From Bacillota bacterium (GTDB lineage Bacteria; Bacillota; Desulfitobacteriia; Desulfitobacteriales; Desulfitobacteriaceae), in contig JAJZSC010000178.1 in the NCBI GenBank assembly GCA_021849995.1, positions 1 through 6,955 on the forward strand: a stretch of 6,955 nucleotides of DNA, given 5' to 3'. Both the position numbers and the translations under genes were made by a program. The number at the start of each line of letters is the position of its first letter. Position 1 is the stretch's first letter. The notes under the pieces are model-generated. The model was not told the DNA's origin. It ran no database searches and saw nothing but the letters and a program-made list of their open reading frames with translations. This document shows, one piece after another, positions 1-6,384 of this stretch.

Positions 1-301
1 TCTTAGTAACGCTTTTATTCTGGGCATAATCTGCTTTTAAACCTGATGCCAAGGTGATGGAAACCTGGACCCTGCCTACTCCGTCCATTTGTTCTAAATT
101 TTTGACGATTTTTCCCTCAATTTCTTTTTCTAACACACTTATTTTACTAGCCTCTGGATTAGAAATAGAAGGCATCGCTTTTGCAGCTGAGTTATCAGGT
201 ATTGAACCATCTTTGGAAAAGAGGATTACCGTAACTGCAATTACAACTATTCCTATCAGAACTATCCATGACTTATCTGCCCACTTACCAAAATTCATCA
301 T
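1..301 (-). CDS. spoIIIAG: Stage III sporulation protein AG, 5' part only (gene runs off the left edge)
   Basis: Only the first 100 codons are present. SpoIIIAG is a mother-cell membrane protein that forms a large oligomeric ring in the intermembrane space of the SpoIIIA-SpoIIQ channel between mother cell and forespore. The sequence shows a short basic N-terminus (MMNFGKWADKSW), one transmembrane helix at about residues 12-29, and a polar linker. From about residue 55 comes the start of the ring-building motif domain, with LEKEIEGKIVKNLEQMDGVG followed by the beta strand RVQVSITLASG, typical of the AG/EscJ-PrgK-like fold. A near-perfect Shine-Dalgarno, AAGGAGGT, precedes two consecutive ATGs at 301 and 298; GGAGG is 5 nt from the first and 8 nt from the second, so either may be used. 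Family membership and operon position (after AF) agree. The C-terminal half lies outside the window and cannot be checked. Confidence 0.93.
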   Translation of the reverse strand, partial: MMNFGKWADKSWIVLIGIVVIAVTVILFSKDGSIPDNSAAKAMPSISNPEASKISVLEKEIEGKIVKNLEQMDGVGRVQVSITLASGLKADYAQNKSVTK

Positions 302-393
302 TATAACCTCCTTCTGTAATTTGAAAAATTTTTCGTAATATCTCGCTCCTATTTCTTTTCTATTAGCAACTAATTTAACTTCGTCAGAACACC
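302..393 (-). other. 92-nt spoIIIAF-spoIIIAG intergenic gap
   Basis: This is the only sizeable gap inside the spoIIIA gene string; the other junctions range from a 7-nt overlap to a gap of roughly 20 nt. It is AT-rich, has no open reading frame of note, and ends in the strong AG ribosome binding site at about 307-313. It contains a perfect 12-base palindrome, GAAAAATTTTTC, at 323-334. No T-tract terminator follows this on the minus strand. I could not find a convincing promoter with usable spacing. It may be an mRNA-stability or processing segment or simply spacer. Confidence 0.4.
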
Positions 394-975
394 TCACTGG
401 TTCTGATTAACAAACACTTTCTCCTTAGGCAATTGCATAAAGACTGATACTTTCTCGCGCACCTCCTCTGCCACTTGTGAAGTCCTTACCTCTTTATCCT
501 TGTTTGATTCCCCTATCACGACAGGTTTAATTGGTTCAATTTCTTGCTTCGAGGCCAAAAGAGTTATCCTTACCGACTCAATTTCTGGCTGATCAGTTAT
601 TCCGCCTTGTTTTCCTAGGAATTGAATATCTGCTTTGACATCTTTAACCCCACTTACCCCAACAGCTATAGCTTTAATTTGATTAATCAGGATCTTTCGA
701 TATTGTTCCTGAACAGCATTTTGACCGATAGCTGTACCTTGTCCAGCTAATACAGGCAGATCTTGTTGACCGGCCTGACTCCAAGCAGGTATCTCCAAGG
801 CTAAAGGGGCTTTTAGCAAGGAACTTATCGGACTTAAAACTGCTGAAATGACGAATAAACCCATCACTAGTTGAACATAGCCTCTCATAGACTTTTTCGG
901 AAGAAGCATTTCCAAGAAAGTAGCTATAAGTAAAATTACAGCCAAATTCTTAACTAGATTCCGCAATGTTTCCAT
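394..975 (-). CDS. spoIIIAF: Stage III sporulation protein AF
   Basis: A 193-residue membrane-anchored component of the SpoIIIA channel made in the mother cell during engulfment. Two transmembrane helices are visible at about residues 9-25 and 33-53, separated by a short basic loop (LPKKSMRGYVQLVMGL), which is the family's signature region. A soluble domain follows from about residue 87 to the end. It starts with a helix (QEQYRKILINQIKAIA) and a strand after GVKDVKADIQF and ends near VFVNQNQ, consistent with the ferredoxin-like ring-building fold of this family. A linker of about 60-159 residues with low-complexity, polar stretches surrounds this domain. Length is close to the usual value of about 200 residues. 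The ATG at 975 has an SD-like AGGGGTG five bases upstream, and the gene starts 10 nt after the spoIIIAE stop, so co-translation is likely. Identification rests on motifs and operon order. Confidence 0.95.
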   Translation of the reverse strand: METLRNLVKNLAVILLIATFLEMLLPKKSMRGYVQLVMGLFVISAVLSPISSLLKAPLALEIPAWSQAGQQDLPVLAGQGTAIGQNAVQEQYRKILINQIKAIAVGVSGVKDVKADIQFLGKQGGITDQPEIESVRITLLASKQEIEPIKPVVIGESNKDKEVRTSQVAEEVREKVSVFMQLPKEKVFVNQNQ

Positions 976-985
976 CCCGACACCC

Positions 986-2161
986 CTAACGCAACATTAT
1001 GGATAGATTTCCAGAGCCTACTACTACGGCAATGGTTATGAAAAACATTACGGCTACGGATGCTACAGCGCCGAATATATAAATAAGGCTTTTTGCCATA
1101 TCCTGAAGGCTATCTGCTAAAGCTTTCTGCCCCAAGGGTTCGATCAGAGCGGCAGAAACCCTGAAGGCAAACATCATAGCAATAATCTTGACAATCGGAC
1201 CAAGACAAATAATCGCAACCGCTATCATTGCTACCAAACCTAAAGCGTTCTTTACCATCAGTCCAGAGGTAACCACCAGTTCCACAGCATCTTTAAAAGC
1301 TTTTCCGACCACAGGTATAAGATCAACAGAGTACTTGGCCGTCCGGAGTACAACTCCGTCTGCTACCCCTCCAGTAACCCCTTGGATAGCCATGATCCCG
1401 ATGAATACAGTCAAGACTATGCCAATGCTTGTTTTCCCTAAAAATTCAAAGAGTCCCGTTAGCTTTGTCAGTTTAAATTGCTCTGAGATATTGTTAAAAA
1501 GCTTCAATACTGCACTTAAAAAAAATATTGGCAAAATTATTGTTTTGATCAGCGTCGCTAAAAAGGTTAAACTTCCCATAACTATTGGTTTAAATAGTGC
1601 TGCGCTGGTTAAGTTACCCATCGCCAATAATAAAGTGAGCATAACAGGAAACAATGTTTGCATGAACCCAACCATTTGCTCAATTGCGCCTTTGGCAACA
1701 TCCACAGCTATTTGAAACGAGGCAAGGGCTATCCCTAGAAGTACTAAGTAAGTAAGTGCCTGAGACATCTTTCCGACGCTTCCCCCAAAGGAATGTTGCA
1801 GCTGCTGTAGAATCGCGCATAATACTGCTAGCACCAGCAACTTACCAATAAGGGGAGCATTTCTGAGGATTTCGTTGCCCAGTAGTTTAAGTAGACTTTT
1901 CCCTATATTCTCTGGACTTAAATCCAGCTTTCCTTGCTTTAGGTCTTCAAAAATTCTGGCTAGAGAAAATCCTGGCAGGGAACTTTGGACATCGGCATCA
2001 ATTTTTTCCAAAAAACCTTTGACCTGAGATAGATCCACCTGGTTTGCTATATCGGCGGAACTACCACTCAAACTTTGTGGATCTTGTGAACCAGCTAGTA
2101 CTTGAGGAGAAGTTGTCCAACACAACACGAAAAAAAGAAAGAATAGAATTAGACGTCTCAA
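986..2161 (-). CDS. spoIIIAE: Stage III sporulation protein AE (polytopic membrane protein)
   Basis: SpoIIIAE is the largest membrane component of the SpoIIIA channel and is needed for forespore sigma-G activity. The protein begins with a clear Sec-type signal peptide: two or more Arg, a run LILFFLFFVLCW, and a likely cut after QVLA. A soluble segment of about 75 residues rich in amphipathic helix follows. About seven hydrophobic segments then lie near residues 104-123, 138-159, 168-190, 196-225, 247-266, 305-335 and 361-386 (numbered from the GTG at 2170). I prefer the TTG start at 2161 (391 aa). It is preceded by GAGGTGA, a seven-base Shine-Dalgarno match, with 5 nt spacing. The GTG at 2170 (394 aa) has no SD but lies one base after the spoIIIAD stop and could work by reinitiation. 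Both starts keep the signal peptide. Length agrees with the family (about 390-400). Confidence 0.95.
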   Translation of the reverse strand: MRRLILFFLFFVLCWTTSPQVLAGSQDPQSLSGSSADIANQVDLSQVKGFLEKIDADVQSSLPGFSLARIFEDLKQGKLDLSPENIGKSLLKLLGNEILRNAPLIGKLLVLAVLCAILQQLQHSFGGSVGKMSQALTYLVLLGIALASFQIAVDVAKGAIEQMVGFMQTLFPVMLTLLLAMGNLTSAALFKPIVMGSLTFLATLIKTIILPIFFLSAVLKLFNNISEQFKLTKLTGLFEFLGKTSIGIVLTVFIGIMAIQGVTGGVADGVVLRTAKYSVDLIPVVGKAFKDAVELVVTSGLMVKNALGLVAMIAVAIICLGPIVKIIAMMFAFRVSAALIEPLGQKALADSLQDMAKSLIYIFGAVASVAVMFFITIAVVVGSGNLSIMLR

Positions 2162-2171
2162 ATATCTCACC

Positions 2172-2558
2172 TCACGGAATTAGCCTGACTAAAGACTCGA
2201 GAATTGCCACTATGATAGGAATTGCCAGAACCAAAACACTCACCTTAGCCGCTATTTCCACTTTTGTTGCAAGAGCATTTTCACCGGCATCACGGCAGAT
2301 CTCAGCACCAAACTCGGCTAAATATGCTATCCCTACAATCTTTAGCACGATCAAAAGGTAGTAAGAACTTATATTAGCTTGATCAGCCAGATTTTGCAGC
2401 AAATCAAGAATAAGCTTGACCTTACCCAGTATTAGAAGAAAGATAGTTACTCCGGCCAGGATTGTCAGTTGCAGGGCAATTTCTTTGTTAATTTGCTTTA
2501 GAACCACTCCTATAACAGTGACTATCAAGGCCAATCCGACAATCTGCCATATCTCCAC
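2172..2558 (-). CDS. spoIIIAD: Stage III sporulation protein AD
   Basis: A 128-residue, very hydrophobic mother-cell membrane protein of the SpoIIIA channel. Hydrophobic segments are visible at about residues 3-20, 28-50, 67-82 and 105-125. Residues 82-100 hold a conserved polar stretch (EFGAEICRDAGENALATKVE) typical of SpoIIIAD. Its first 55 residues align with SpoIIIAC along the whole of that protein (hydrophobic helix, short polar K-x-E turn, second helix, then DLL or DLF), in line with the shared SpoIIIAC/AD family. Translation starts at GTG 2558, with GGGAGG seven bases upstream, 12 nt after the spoIIIAC stop. The stop codon at 2172-2174 lies inside the Shine-Dalgarno of spoIIIAE, so translation of the two genes is probably coupled. 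Confidence 0.95.
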   Translation of the reverse strand: MEIWQIVGLALIVTVIGVVLKQINKEIALQLTILAGVTIFLLILGKVKLILDLLQNLADQANISSYYLLIVLKIVGIAYLAEFGAEICRDAGENALATKVEIAAKVSVLVLAIPIIVAILESLVRLIP

Positions 2559-2570
2559 GCTCAGGCCTCC

Positions 2571-2768
2571 CTAGTAAAGCTTAAATACGCTCTTGACCAA
2601 GGTAAACAGATCGTATACTCCCTGCACTAAGATAGTAAGGACCACTATCATCCCGGTTAGAGCTACAAAATGGGCCTGTTCTTTTTTTCCTATTCCGTCC
2701 AGAACCATTGCTAATACCGCTACTATGAACCCAATTCCAGCTACCTTAAGAATCAAATCAATATTCAT
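2571..2768 (-). CDS. spoIIIAC: Stage III sporulation protein AC
   Basis: A 65-residue protein with two predicted transmembrane helices at about residues 4-24 and 34-60, joined by a short polar turn (DGIGKKEQAHF). This matches SpoIIIAC, whose members are usually 64-68 residues. It is part of the membrane core of the SpoIIIA channel in the engulfing mother cell. The ATG at 2768 lies about 20 nt after the spoIIIAB stop, with purine-rich GGGAG and AAGGG sequences as ribosome binding site. Small size, two-helix layout, and position between AB and AD together make the assignment firm even though the protein is too short for strong motif evidence alone. Confidence 0.94.
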   Translation of the reverse strand: MNIDLILKVAGIGFIVAVLAMVLDGIGKKEQAHFVALTGMIVVLTILVQGVYDLFTLVKSVFKLY

Positions 2769-2787
2769 TATCCCTTACTCCCTTCGT

Positions 2788-3297
2788 CTAGATTAGAAAT
2801 ATTACTGCAGCAATCCCACTCATGAATCCCAGATATGACCACATCTTAGCCTGTTTCTCAGCCCAAGTACTGACTTGTTCTTTCAATAGGGATACCTGCT
2901 GCTGAACAAGTTGGATCTGCTTGTGCTGTTCTTGGCGGTCAGAACGTCCAAGCCCCTTGCCAATGTCCCGTATAACCTGCCAGTCTTCGGGTTTCAAACA
3001 AAAACTGCGGTCTAGGCTCTTTATAGTCTGATTCCACGCGTATCCTGCCGCTTCACCCCTTTTTAGGCGTTCTTCAAGCTCGCCGAAAAAGTCCCTCCAG
3101 GAATCATCTGTACGTTCCTTTAGATTGGCGAATGCTTCAGGTAGTGGTGTTCTTCCCCAGAGTATCTCCGTGTCCAACAACGCTAACGCTGTAAGAAACT
3201 GGCGGAGTTCAACAGGTCTCTTGCGAATACGATTTGCAATTATTAAACCTAGACCCCCTGACCCAACAACAAGGCAAATTGATGCGAAAACTAACAC
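2788..3297 (-). CDS. spoIIIAB: Stage III sporulation protein AB (GspF-like)
   Basis: A 169-residue mother-cell protein with a transmembrane helix at each end (about residues 3-22 and 150-168) and a helical cytoplasmic middle. The family is known to resemble the cytoplasmic domain of type II secretion GspF proteins, and it is expected to connect the SpoIIIAA ATPase to the membrane channel. Family features visible here include RPVELRQFLTALALLDTEI just after the first helix, TPLPEAFANL, and GLGRSDRQEQHKQIQL near residue 115, followed by a long Q/K/E-rich helix with coiled-coil character. The start is GTG at 3297, inside the end of spoIIIAA (overlap GTGTTAG, 7 nt). AAGGAG lies nine bases upstream, with a second SD-like GAGGT closer in. 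The overlap suggests translational coupling of ATPase and membrane partner. Confidence 0.95.
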   Translation of the reverse strand: MLVFASICLVVGSGGLGLIIANRIRKRPVELRQFLTALALLDTEILWGRTPLPEAFANLKERTDDSWRDFFGELEERLKRGEAAGYAWNQTIKSLDRSFCLKPEDWQVIRDIGKGLGRSDRQEQHKQIQLVQQQVSLLKEQVSTWAEKQAKMWSYLGFMSGIAAVIFLI

Positions 3298-4415
3298 TGG
3301 ACCTCACTCCTTGTCTTTGGAAATACTTCTTTGCCAGTATTAAGATCATAAACCACTTCTACTGTCCCTGCGCCTTTTCTGCGACTAAGTACTACCAACC
3401 TTTCGAAAACTCCATCCTCAAACAAAGGCCTCAGTGCCGGCCGTTTTCTCGCTTCTTCTAGGGTACTTGCATGTGCAGTGCTGATTATTTTCACTCCTGT
3501 CCGCAAAGCGTCACGAACGGCAGTTACATCATCAGGATGACCAAGTTCGTCCATAGCAACAATTGTTGGGGACATTGCTCTAATCAAGATGGCTAAGCCC
3601 TGTGCTTTAGGGCATCCATCCAGTACATCTGTCCGGGGGCCTAAATTATATACTGGATTACCTTGCCAAGAACCAGCTAGTTCCCCACGCTCATCTATTA
3701 CACCAACTGTTTGTCCTGTAATTCCTAAATGAGGTACCCCTTCGCTTAATGAGCGGATTAAGTCACGCAACAAAGTGGTTTTACCGGCCCGCGGAGGTGA
3801 AATTAAAAGAGTATGTTTAAACTCACCCTTACTGTCAGTTAAGCTTGGCAACAATTCGATTGCCCTACCTATTACTGCACGGGCAATCCTCAAGTTAATT
3901 CCGGAAATATGCTTAAGAGTTTGGATTTGTCCCTTATTCAGCACTACTTCACCTGTTATTCCTACCCTATGGCCCCCCGGCAAAGTCAAAAAACCTTGTC
4001 TGAGTTCCTCCTCCGCCGCATAAATAGAACTTTGTGTCATACGTTCAAGAGTCTGTACTATATCCTCTCTAGCAACCCTGTAACCCTTATCAATACTGCT
4101 TGGATTTCCCTGAGAATCTAAAAACACGTCCCGGTCAAATGTCCTTATTAAAAGCGGTTGTCCTATGCGTAACCTGATCTCTTCAACTTCAGTAAATGGT
4201 ATATATCGAATGGAGTTTAGGACATTTTTCACTTTTTCTCCAAACCAAGATGAAATTTCGTACCATTTACTCTCCCATTCATGACCCATATTCTTCGCTT
4301 GTCCCGAATTTCCCATATTTCCCATGTTTTCAGCTTTTCCAGAATAGCTCTGATTCTCGGGACGTTTTAAAACAGTTGTAAGAGGCTTTGGCTTTAATTG
4401 ATAATGTAAAGACAC
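3291..4415 (-). CDS. spoIIIAA: Stage III sporulation protein AA (secretion-type ATPase)
   Basis: SpoIIIAA is the cytoplasmic P-loop ATPase of the SpoIIIA channel, related to type II/IV secretion ATPases (GspE/VirB11 type). The N-terminal domain shows the family block EVEEIRLRIGQPLLI (about residues 76-90) and RQGFLTLPGGHRVGITGE (139-156). The Walker A loop is SPPRAGKTTLLRD (206-218), VGVIDERGELAG lies at 237-248, Walker B is TIVAMDELG (284-292), and STAHAS at 312-317 matches the family's sensor region. The start used is GTG 4415, with AAAGGGGG about 10 nt upstream. That gives 374 residues, longer than the roughly 310 usual for the family. The extra N-terminus is polar and repeat-like (MGNMGNSGQAKNMGHE) and includes in-frame ATGs at 4325, 4316 and 4289, any of which could be the true start. 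It is the first gene of the operon. Confidence 0.95.
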   Translation of the reverse strand: MSLHYQLKPKPLTTVLKRPENQSYSGKAENMGNMGNSGQAKNMGHEWESKWYEISSWFGEKVKNVLNSIRYIPFTEVEEIRLRIGQPLLIRTFDRDVFLDSQGNPSSIDKGYRVAREDIVQTLERMTQSSIYAAEEELRQGFLTLPGGHRVGITGEVVLNKGQIQTLKHISGINLRIARAVIGRAIELLPSLTDSKGEFKHTLLISPPRAGKTTLLRDLIRSLSEGVPHLGITGQTVGVIDERGELAGSWQGNPVYNLGPRTDVLDGCPKAQGLAILIRAMSPTIVAMDELGHPDDVTAVRDALRTGVKIISTAHASTLEEARKRPALRPLFEDGVFERLVVLSRRKGAGTVEVVYDLNTGKEVFPKTRSEVQC

Positions 4416-4439
4416 GGCTGTATGTCCCCCTTTGTTAGA

Positions 4440-4468
4440 TAGGTATGTCCAACTGCAGCTTTTTAGAC
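4440..4468 (-). promoter_or_regulatory. spoIIIAp: Possible sigma-E promoter of the spoIIIA operon
   Basis: spoIIIA operons are transcribed by mother-cell sigma-E. On the minus strand, CATACCTA at 4447-4440 resembles the sigma-E -10 (CATACA-T). It would place the transcript start at about 4433, directly upstream of the AAAGGGGG ribosome binding site of spoIIIAA, which is a sensible layout. The region about 14 nt further upstream (4468-4462, GTCTAAA) does not match the sigma-E -35 well; GAATGTC at 4472-4466 is closer but with an 18-nt spacer. The call depends mostly on position and the -10. Confidence 0.3.
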
Positions 4469-4504
4469 ATTCTTTCTAAGCTGTAACCACAAGTTTTTGC
4501 CCAA

Positions 4505-4541
4505 ATTAAAAAGATGCCCTTGTATAACCAGAAGGCATCTT
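4505..4541 (-). terminator. Intrinsic terminator after rnj
   Basis: On the minus strand AAGATGCCTT (4541-4532) pairs with AAGGGCATCTT (4521-4511) with one bulged base and a 10-nt loop. The stem is followed by a T-rich tail (TTTAATTT, 4510-4503). It lies about 40 nt after the rnj stop and has the arrangement of a rho-independent terminator. It separates rnj from the spoIIIA transcript, so the sporulation operon needs its own promoter between here and the spoIIIAA start. Confidence 0.85.
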
Positions 4542-4578
4542 CGTACCAGATCTTCATTGTGGACAAGTATCTACTATC

Positions 4579-6237
4579 CTACAACTGTATCAAAACAGGT
4601 AAAATCATCGGCCGGCGTCGTGTTTTCTCCCAGAAATAATTGCTGAGGCTTTCATAGATGGAAGATCTGAGCACTCCCCAATCTACACTTTGTTGATGAG
4701 TACCGGCCTCAAAAATTTTAACTACTAAACTCTTGGCCCCATCTACCAACTCTCCTGCTTCTTTCATGAAAGTAAACCCGCGGGAAATTATATCAGGACT
4801 GGAGGCAAGTGATAAAGTTTGACCTTTTGCTAAGGCACATACCACTACTACCACACCGTCTTGGGCTAATTGCTTGCGGTCTCTTAAAACAATTTGACCA
4901 ACATCCCCTATACCTAATCCGTCAACATAAACACTTCCAGATTCTACTCTTTCCTCAATAGCCATCTTTTCCGGTGTTAGAGTCAGCCTGGAGCCTAATT
5001 GAGTTATTGCAATAGTATTATCTTCATAACCCAGCATATTCCCTAACTTCTTGAACGCTGCCTGATGGCGAACCTCACCATGATGCGGTATTAAGAAACG
5101 CGGATTAGTGAGCCTGATGATAAGCTTGATTTCCTCTTGGCTGGCATGTCCGGAAACGTGTACATGCCCCAATTCTTTATCTATCACTTCCGCCCCAATC
5201 TGATAAAGGTGGTTAATAGTCCGACCGATTAGCTTTTCATTACCGGGAACTGGTGTTGCAGCAATAACTACTAAATCTTTAGGCAGCACAGTAATTTGTC
5301 GATGGCTGCCTGTTGCCATCCTGGTCAAGGCTGCCAAAGGTTCTCCCTGACTGCCAGTTGTGAGTACGAGCAACCTGGCAGGGGAGATATTTCCAACTTC
5401 TGAACTGTCTATCAACATATCCGAATCAGGTAATTTCAGATAACCAAGTTCTAGAGATGTATTTACTACCTGCTCCATACTTCTACCAACCACACATACC
5501 TTGCGACGAAGCTCATAAGCAGCATCGATTGCTTGCTGAATGCGGTGAACATTCGAAGCAAAAGTTGCCATAATGATCTTTCCTTCTGCTCTGCCGAACC
5601 AATCCCTTAAGGTTTTTCCAACTGTTTTCTCAGACATGGTGACTCCGGGTCGTTGAGCATTGGTAGAGTCACACATTAGAGCCAGAACTCCTTCTTTTCC
5701 CCACTCAGCCAAGCGCCCTAAGTCCATCCCATAATCATCAATTGGGGTATAATCGACTTTAAAATCCCCGGTATAAATAACCCTTCCGGCAGGGCTTAGC
5801 AACGAGAATCCAACCGCATCAGGGATGCTATGAGTAACCCTGAAAGCCTCAACCTCGAACTCTCCGGCCCTTACTGGCACTCCAGGTTTTAACTGGTGAA
5901 ACAGTGAATCAGGATAGCTTGTCCTCTCTCTAAGCTTAGCTTTCACAAGTCCAAGCGTAAGCTTGGTTCCATAAACAGGAATGTTTAGTTTAGGCAAAAT
6001 AAATGGAAGACCACCGATATGATCCTCATGACCATGTGTAATGAATAACCCTTTAATCTTTTCCTTTTTCTTCTCTAAATATGAGATGTCTGGGATGACA
6101 AGGTCTATTCCCAGTAACTCATCATCAGGAAACTTTACTCCCCCATCGATAACCACAATAGATTCGCCATATTCAAACACTACTAAGTTTTTTCCGATCT
6201 CCCCTGTCCCACCCAATGGTATGATACTTAGCTTCAT
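4579..6237 (-). CDS. rnj: Ribonuclease J (RNase J1-like)
   Basis: A metallo-beta-lactamase/beta-CASP ribonuclease with 5'-3' exonuclease and endonuclease activity in mRNA decay and rRNA/tRNA maturation in Firmicutes. Starting at ATG 6237 it has 552 residues, close to the usual 555. The zinc-binding motif THGHEDHIGG (about 67-76) is intact, as in active RNase J1 and unlike the degenerate site of B. subtilis RNase J2. Further conserved parts are THSIPDA (135-141), TGDFK (156-160), DSTN (190-193), TTGSQGEP in the beta-CASP part, HVSGHAS (360-366) and PHHGE (384-388). A C-terminal domain follows from about 450. A TTG two codons upstream (6243) is possible, but its SD would be only 3 nt away; GGCGG six bases from the ATG is better. 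An intrinsic terminator follows the gene. It lies between efp and spoIIIA, where Bacillus has yqhV. Confidence 0.96.
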   Translation of the reverse strand: MKLSIIPLGGTGEIGKNLVVFEYGESIVVIDGGVKFPDDELLGIDLVIPDISYLEKKKEKIKGLFITHGHEDHIGGLPFILPKLNIPVYGTKLTLGLVKAKLRERTSYPDSLFHQLKPGVPVRAGEFEVEAFRVTHSIPDAVGFSLLSPAGRVIYTGDFKVDYTPIDDYGMDLGRLAEWGKEGVLALMCDSTNAQRPGVTMSEKTVGKTLRDWFGRAEGKIIMATFASNVHRIQQAIDAAYELRRKVCVVGRSMEQVVNTSLELGYLKLPDSDMLIDSSEVGNISPARLLVLTTGSQGEPLAALTRMATGSHRQITVLPKDLVVIAATPVPGNEKLIGRTINHLYQIGAEVIDKELGHVHVSGHASQEEIKLIIRLTNPRFLIPHHGEVRHQAAFKKLGNMLGYEDNTIAITQLGSRLTLTPEKMAIEERVESGSVYVDGLGIGDVGQIVLRDRKQLAQDGVVVVVCALAKGQTLSLASSPDIISRGFTFMKEAGELVDGAKSLVVKIFEAGTHQQSVDWGVLRSSIYESLSNYFWEKTRRRPMILPVLIQL

Positions 6238-6293
6238 AACCAACCGCCTTCCTTCGCAAGACGGGCAGGTACAAAGAATTTGTTTGATAGCAT
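6234..6293 (-). CDS. Possible 19-residue leader peptide upstream of rnj
   Basis: A short ORF (MLSNKFFVPARLAKEGGWL) starts at ATG 6293, with GGGGAGG exactly seven bases upstream (the spacer is seven Ts). It ends in TGA, which overlaps the rnj ATG as ATGA. Good SD spacing and the overlap suggest translational coupling to rnj, possibly under control of the hairpin at 6301-6353 that contains this SD. The same bases also make a good intrinsic terminator, and 19 codons can occur by chance, so this is tentative. No homology is recognised. Confidence 0.3.
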   Translation of the reverse strand: MLSNKFFVPARLAKEGGWL

Positions 6294-6353
6294 AAAAAAA
6301 CCTCCCCGGCAGCCTGATAGAGAATATATACCCTAATCATGCCCCGATGGAGG
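6294..6353 (-). terminator. Long hairpin plus T7 tract between efp and rnj (efp terminator or rnj leader structure)
   Basis: On the minus strand CCTCC-AT-CGG (6353-6344) pairs with CCG-G-GGAGG (6309-6301). Further inner pairs GC/GC, TGAT/ATCA and AGGG/CTCU-type lead to an AT loop, making an imperfect stem of about 53 nt. Seven Ts follow at 6300-6294. This is what an intrinsic terminator for efp would look like, about 30 nt after its stop. The right arm holds a GGGGAGG Shine-Dalgarno, so a role in controlling rnj is also possible. Confidence 0.65.
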
Positions 6354-6384
6354 AGTTTTATGTGTAAGTTATTGTATCTTAATA

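Noticed and set aside
54..338. A 94-codon plus-strand open frame over the spoIIIAG start
   Set aside because: It overlaps the convincing SpoIIIAG N-terminus and its ribosome binding site on the other strand and shows no protein-family features.
1060..1090. TATATATT in the 3' part of spoIIIAE as a -35 of an internal sigma-E promoter
   Set aside because: There is no acceptable -10 at 12-16 nt spacing on the minus strand.
1188..1715. A 175-codon plus-strand open frame inside spoIIIAE
   Set aside because: It is the antisense of a well-supported gene, has no SD, and its Thr/Ile/Pro-rich composition is what antisense of a hydrophobic gene gives.
4435..4557. A 40-codon minus-strand ORF between rnj and spoIIIAA
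   Set aside because: It has no Shine-Dalgarno, runs straight through the intrinsic terminator stem and the candidate promoter, and resembles nothing I recognise.
6234..6293. The short leader ORF as a remnant of yqhV
   Set aside because: It is far too short and has no hydrophobic membrane segments as expected for YqhV.
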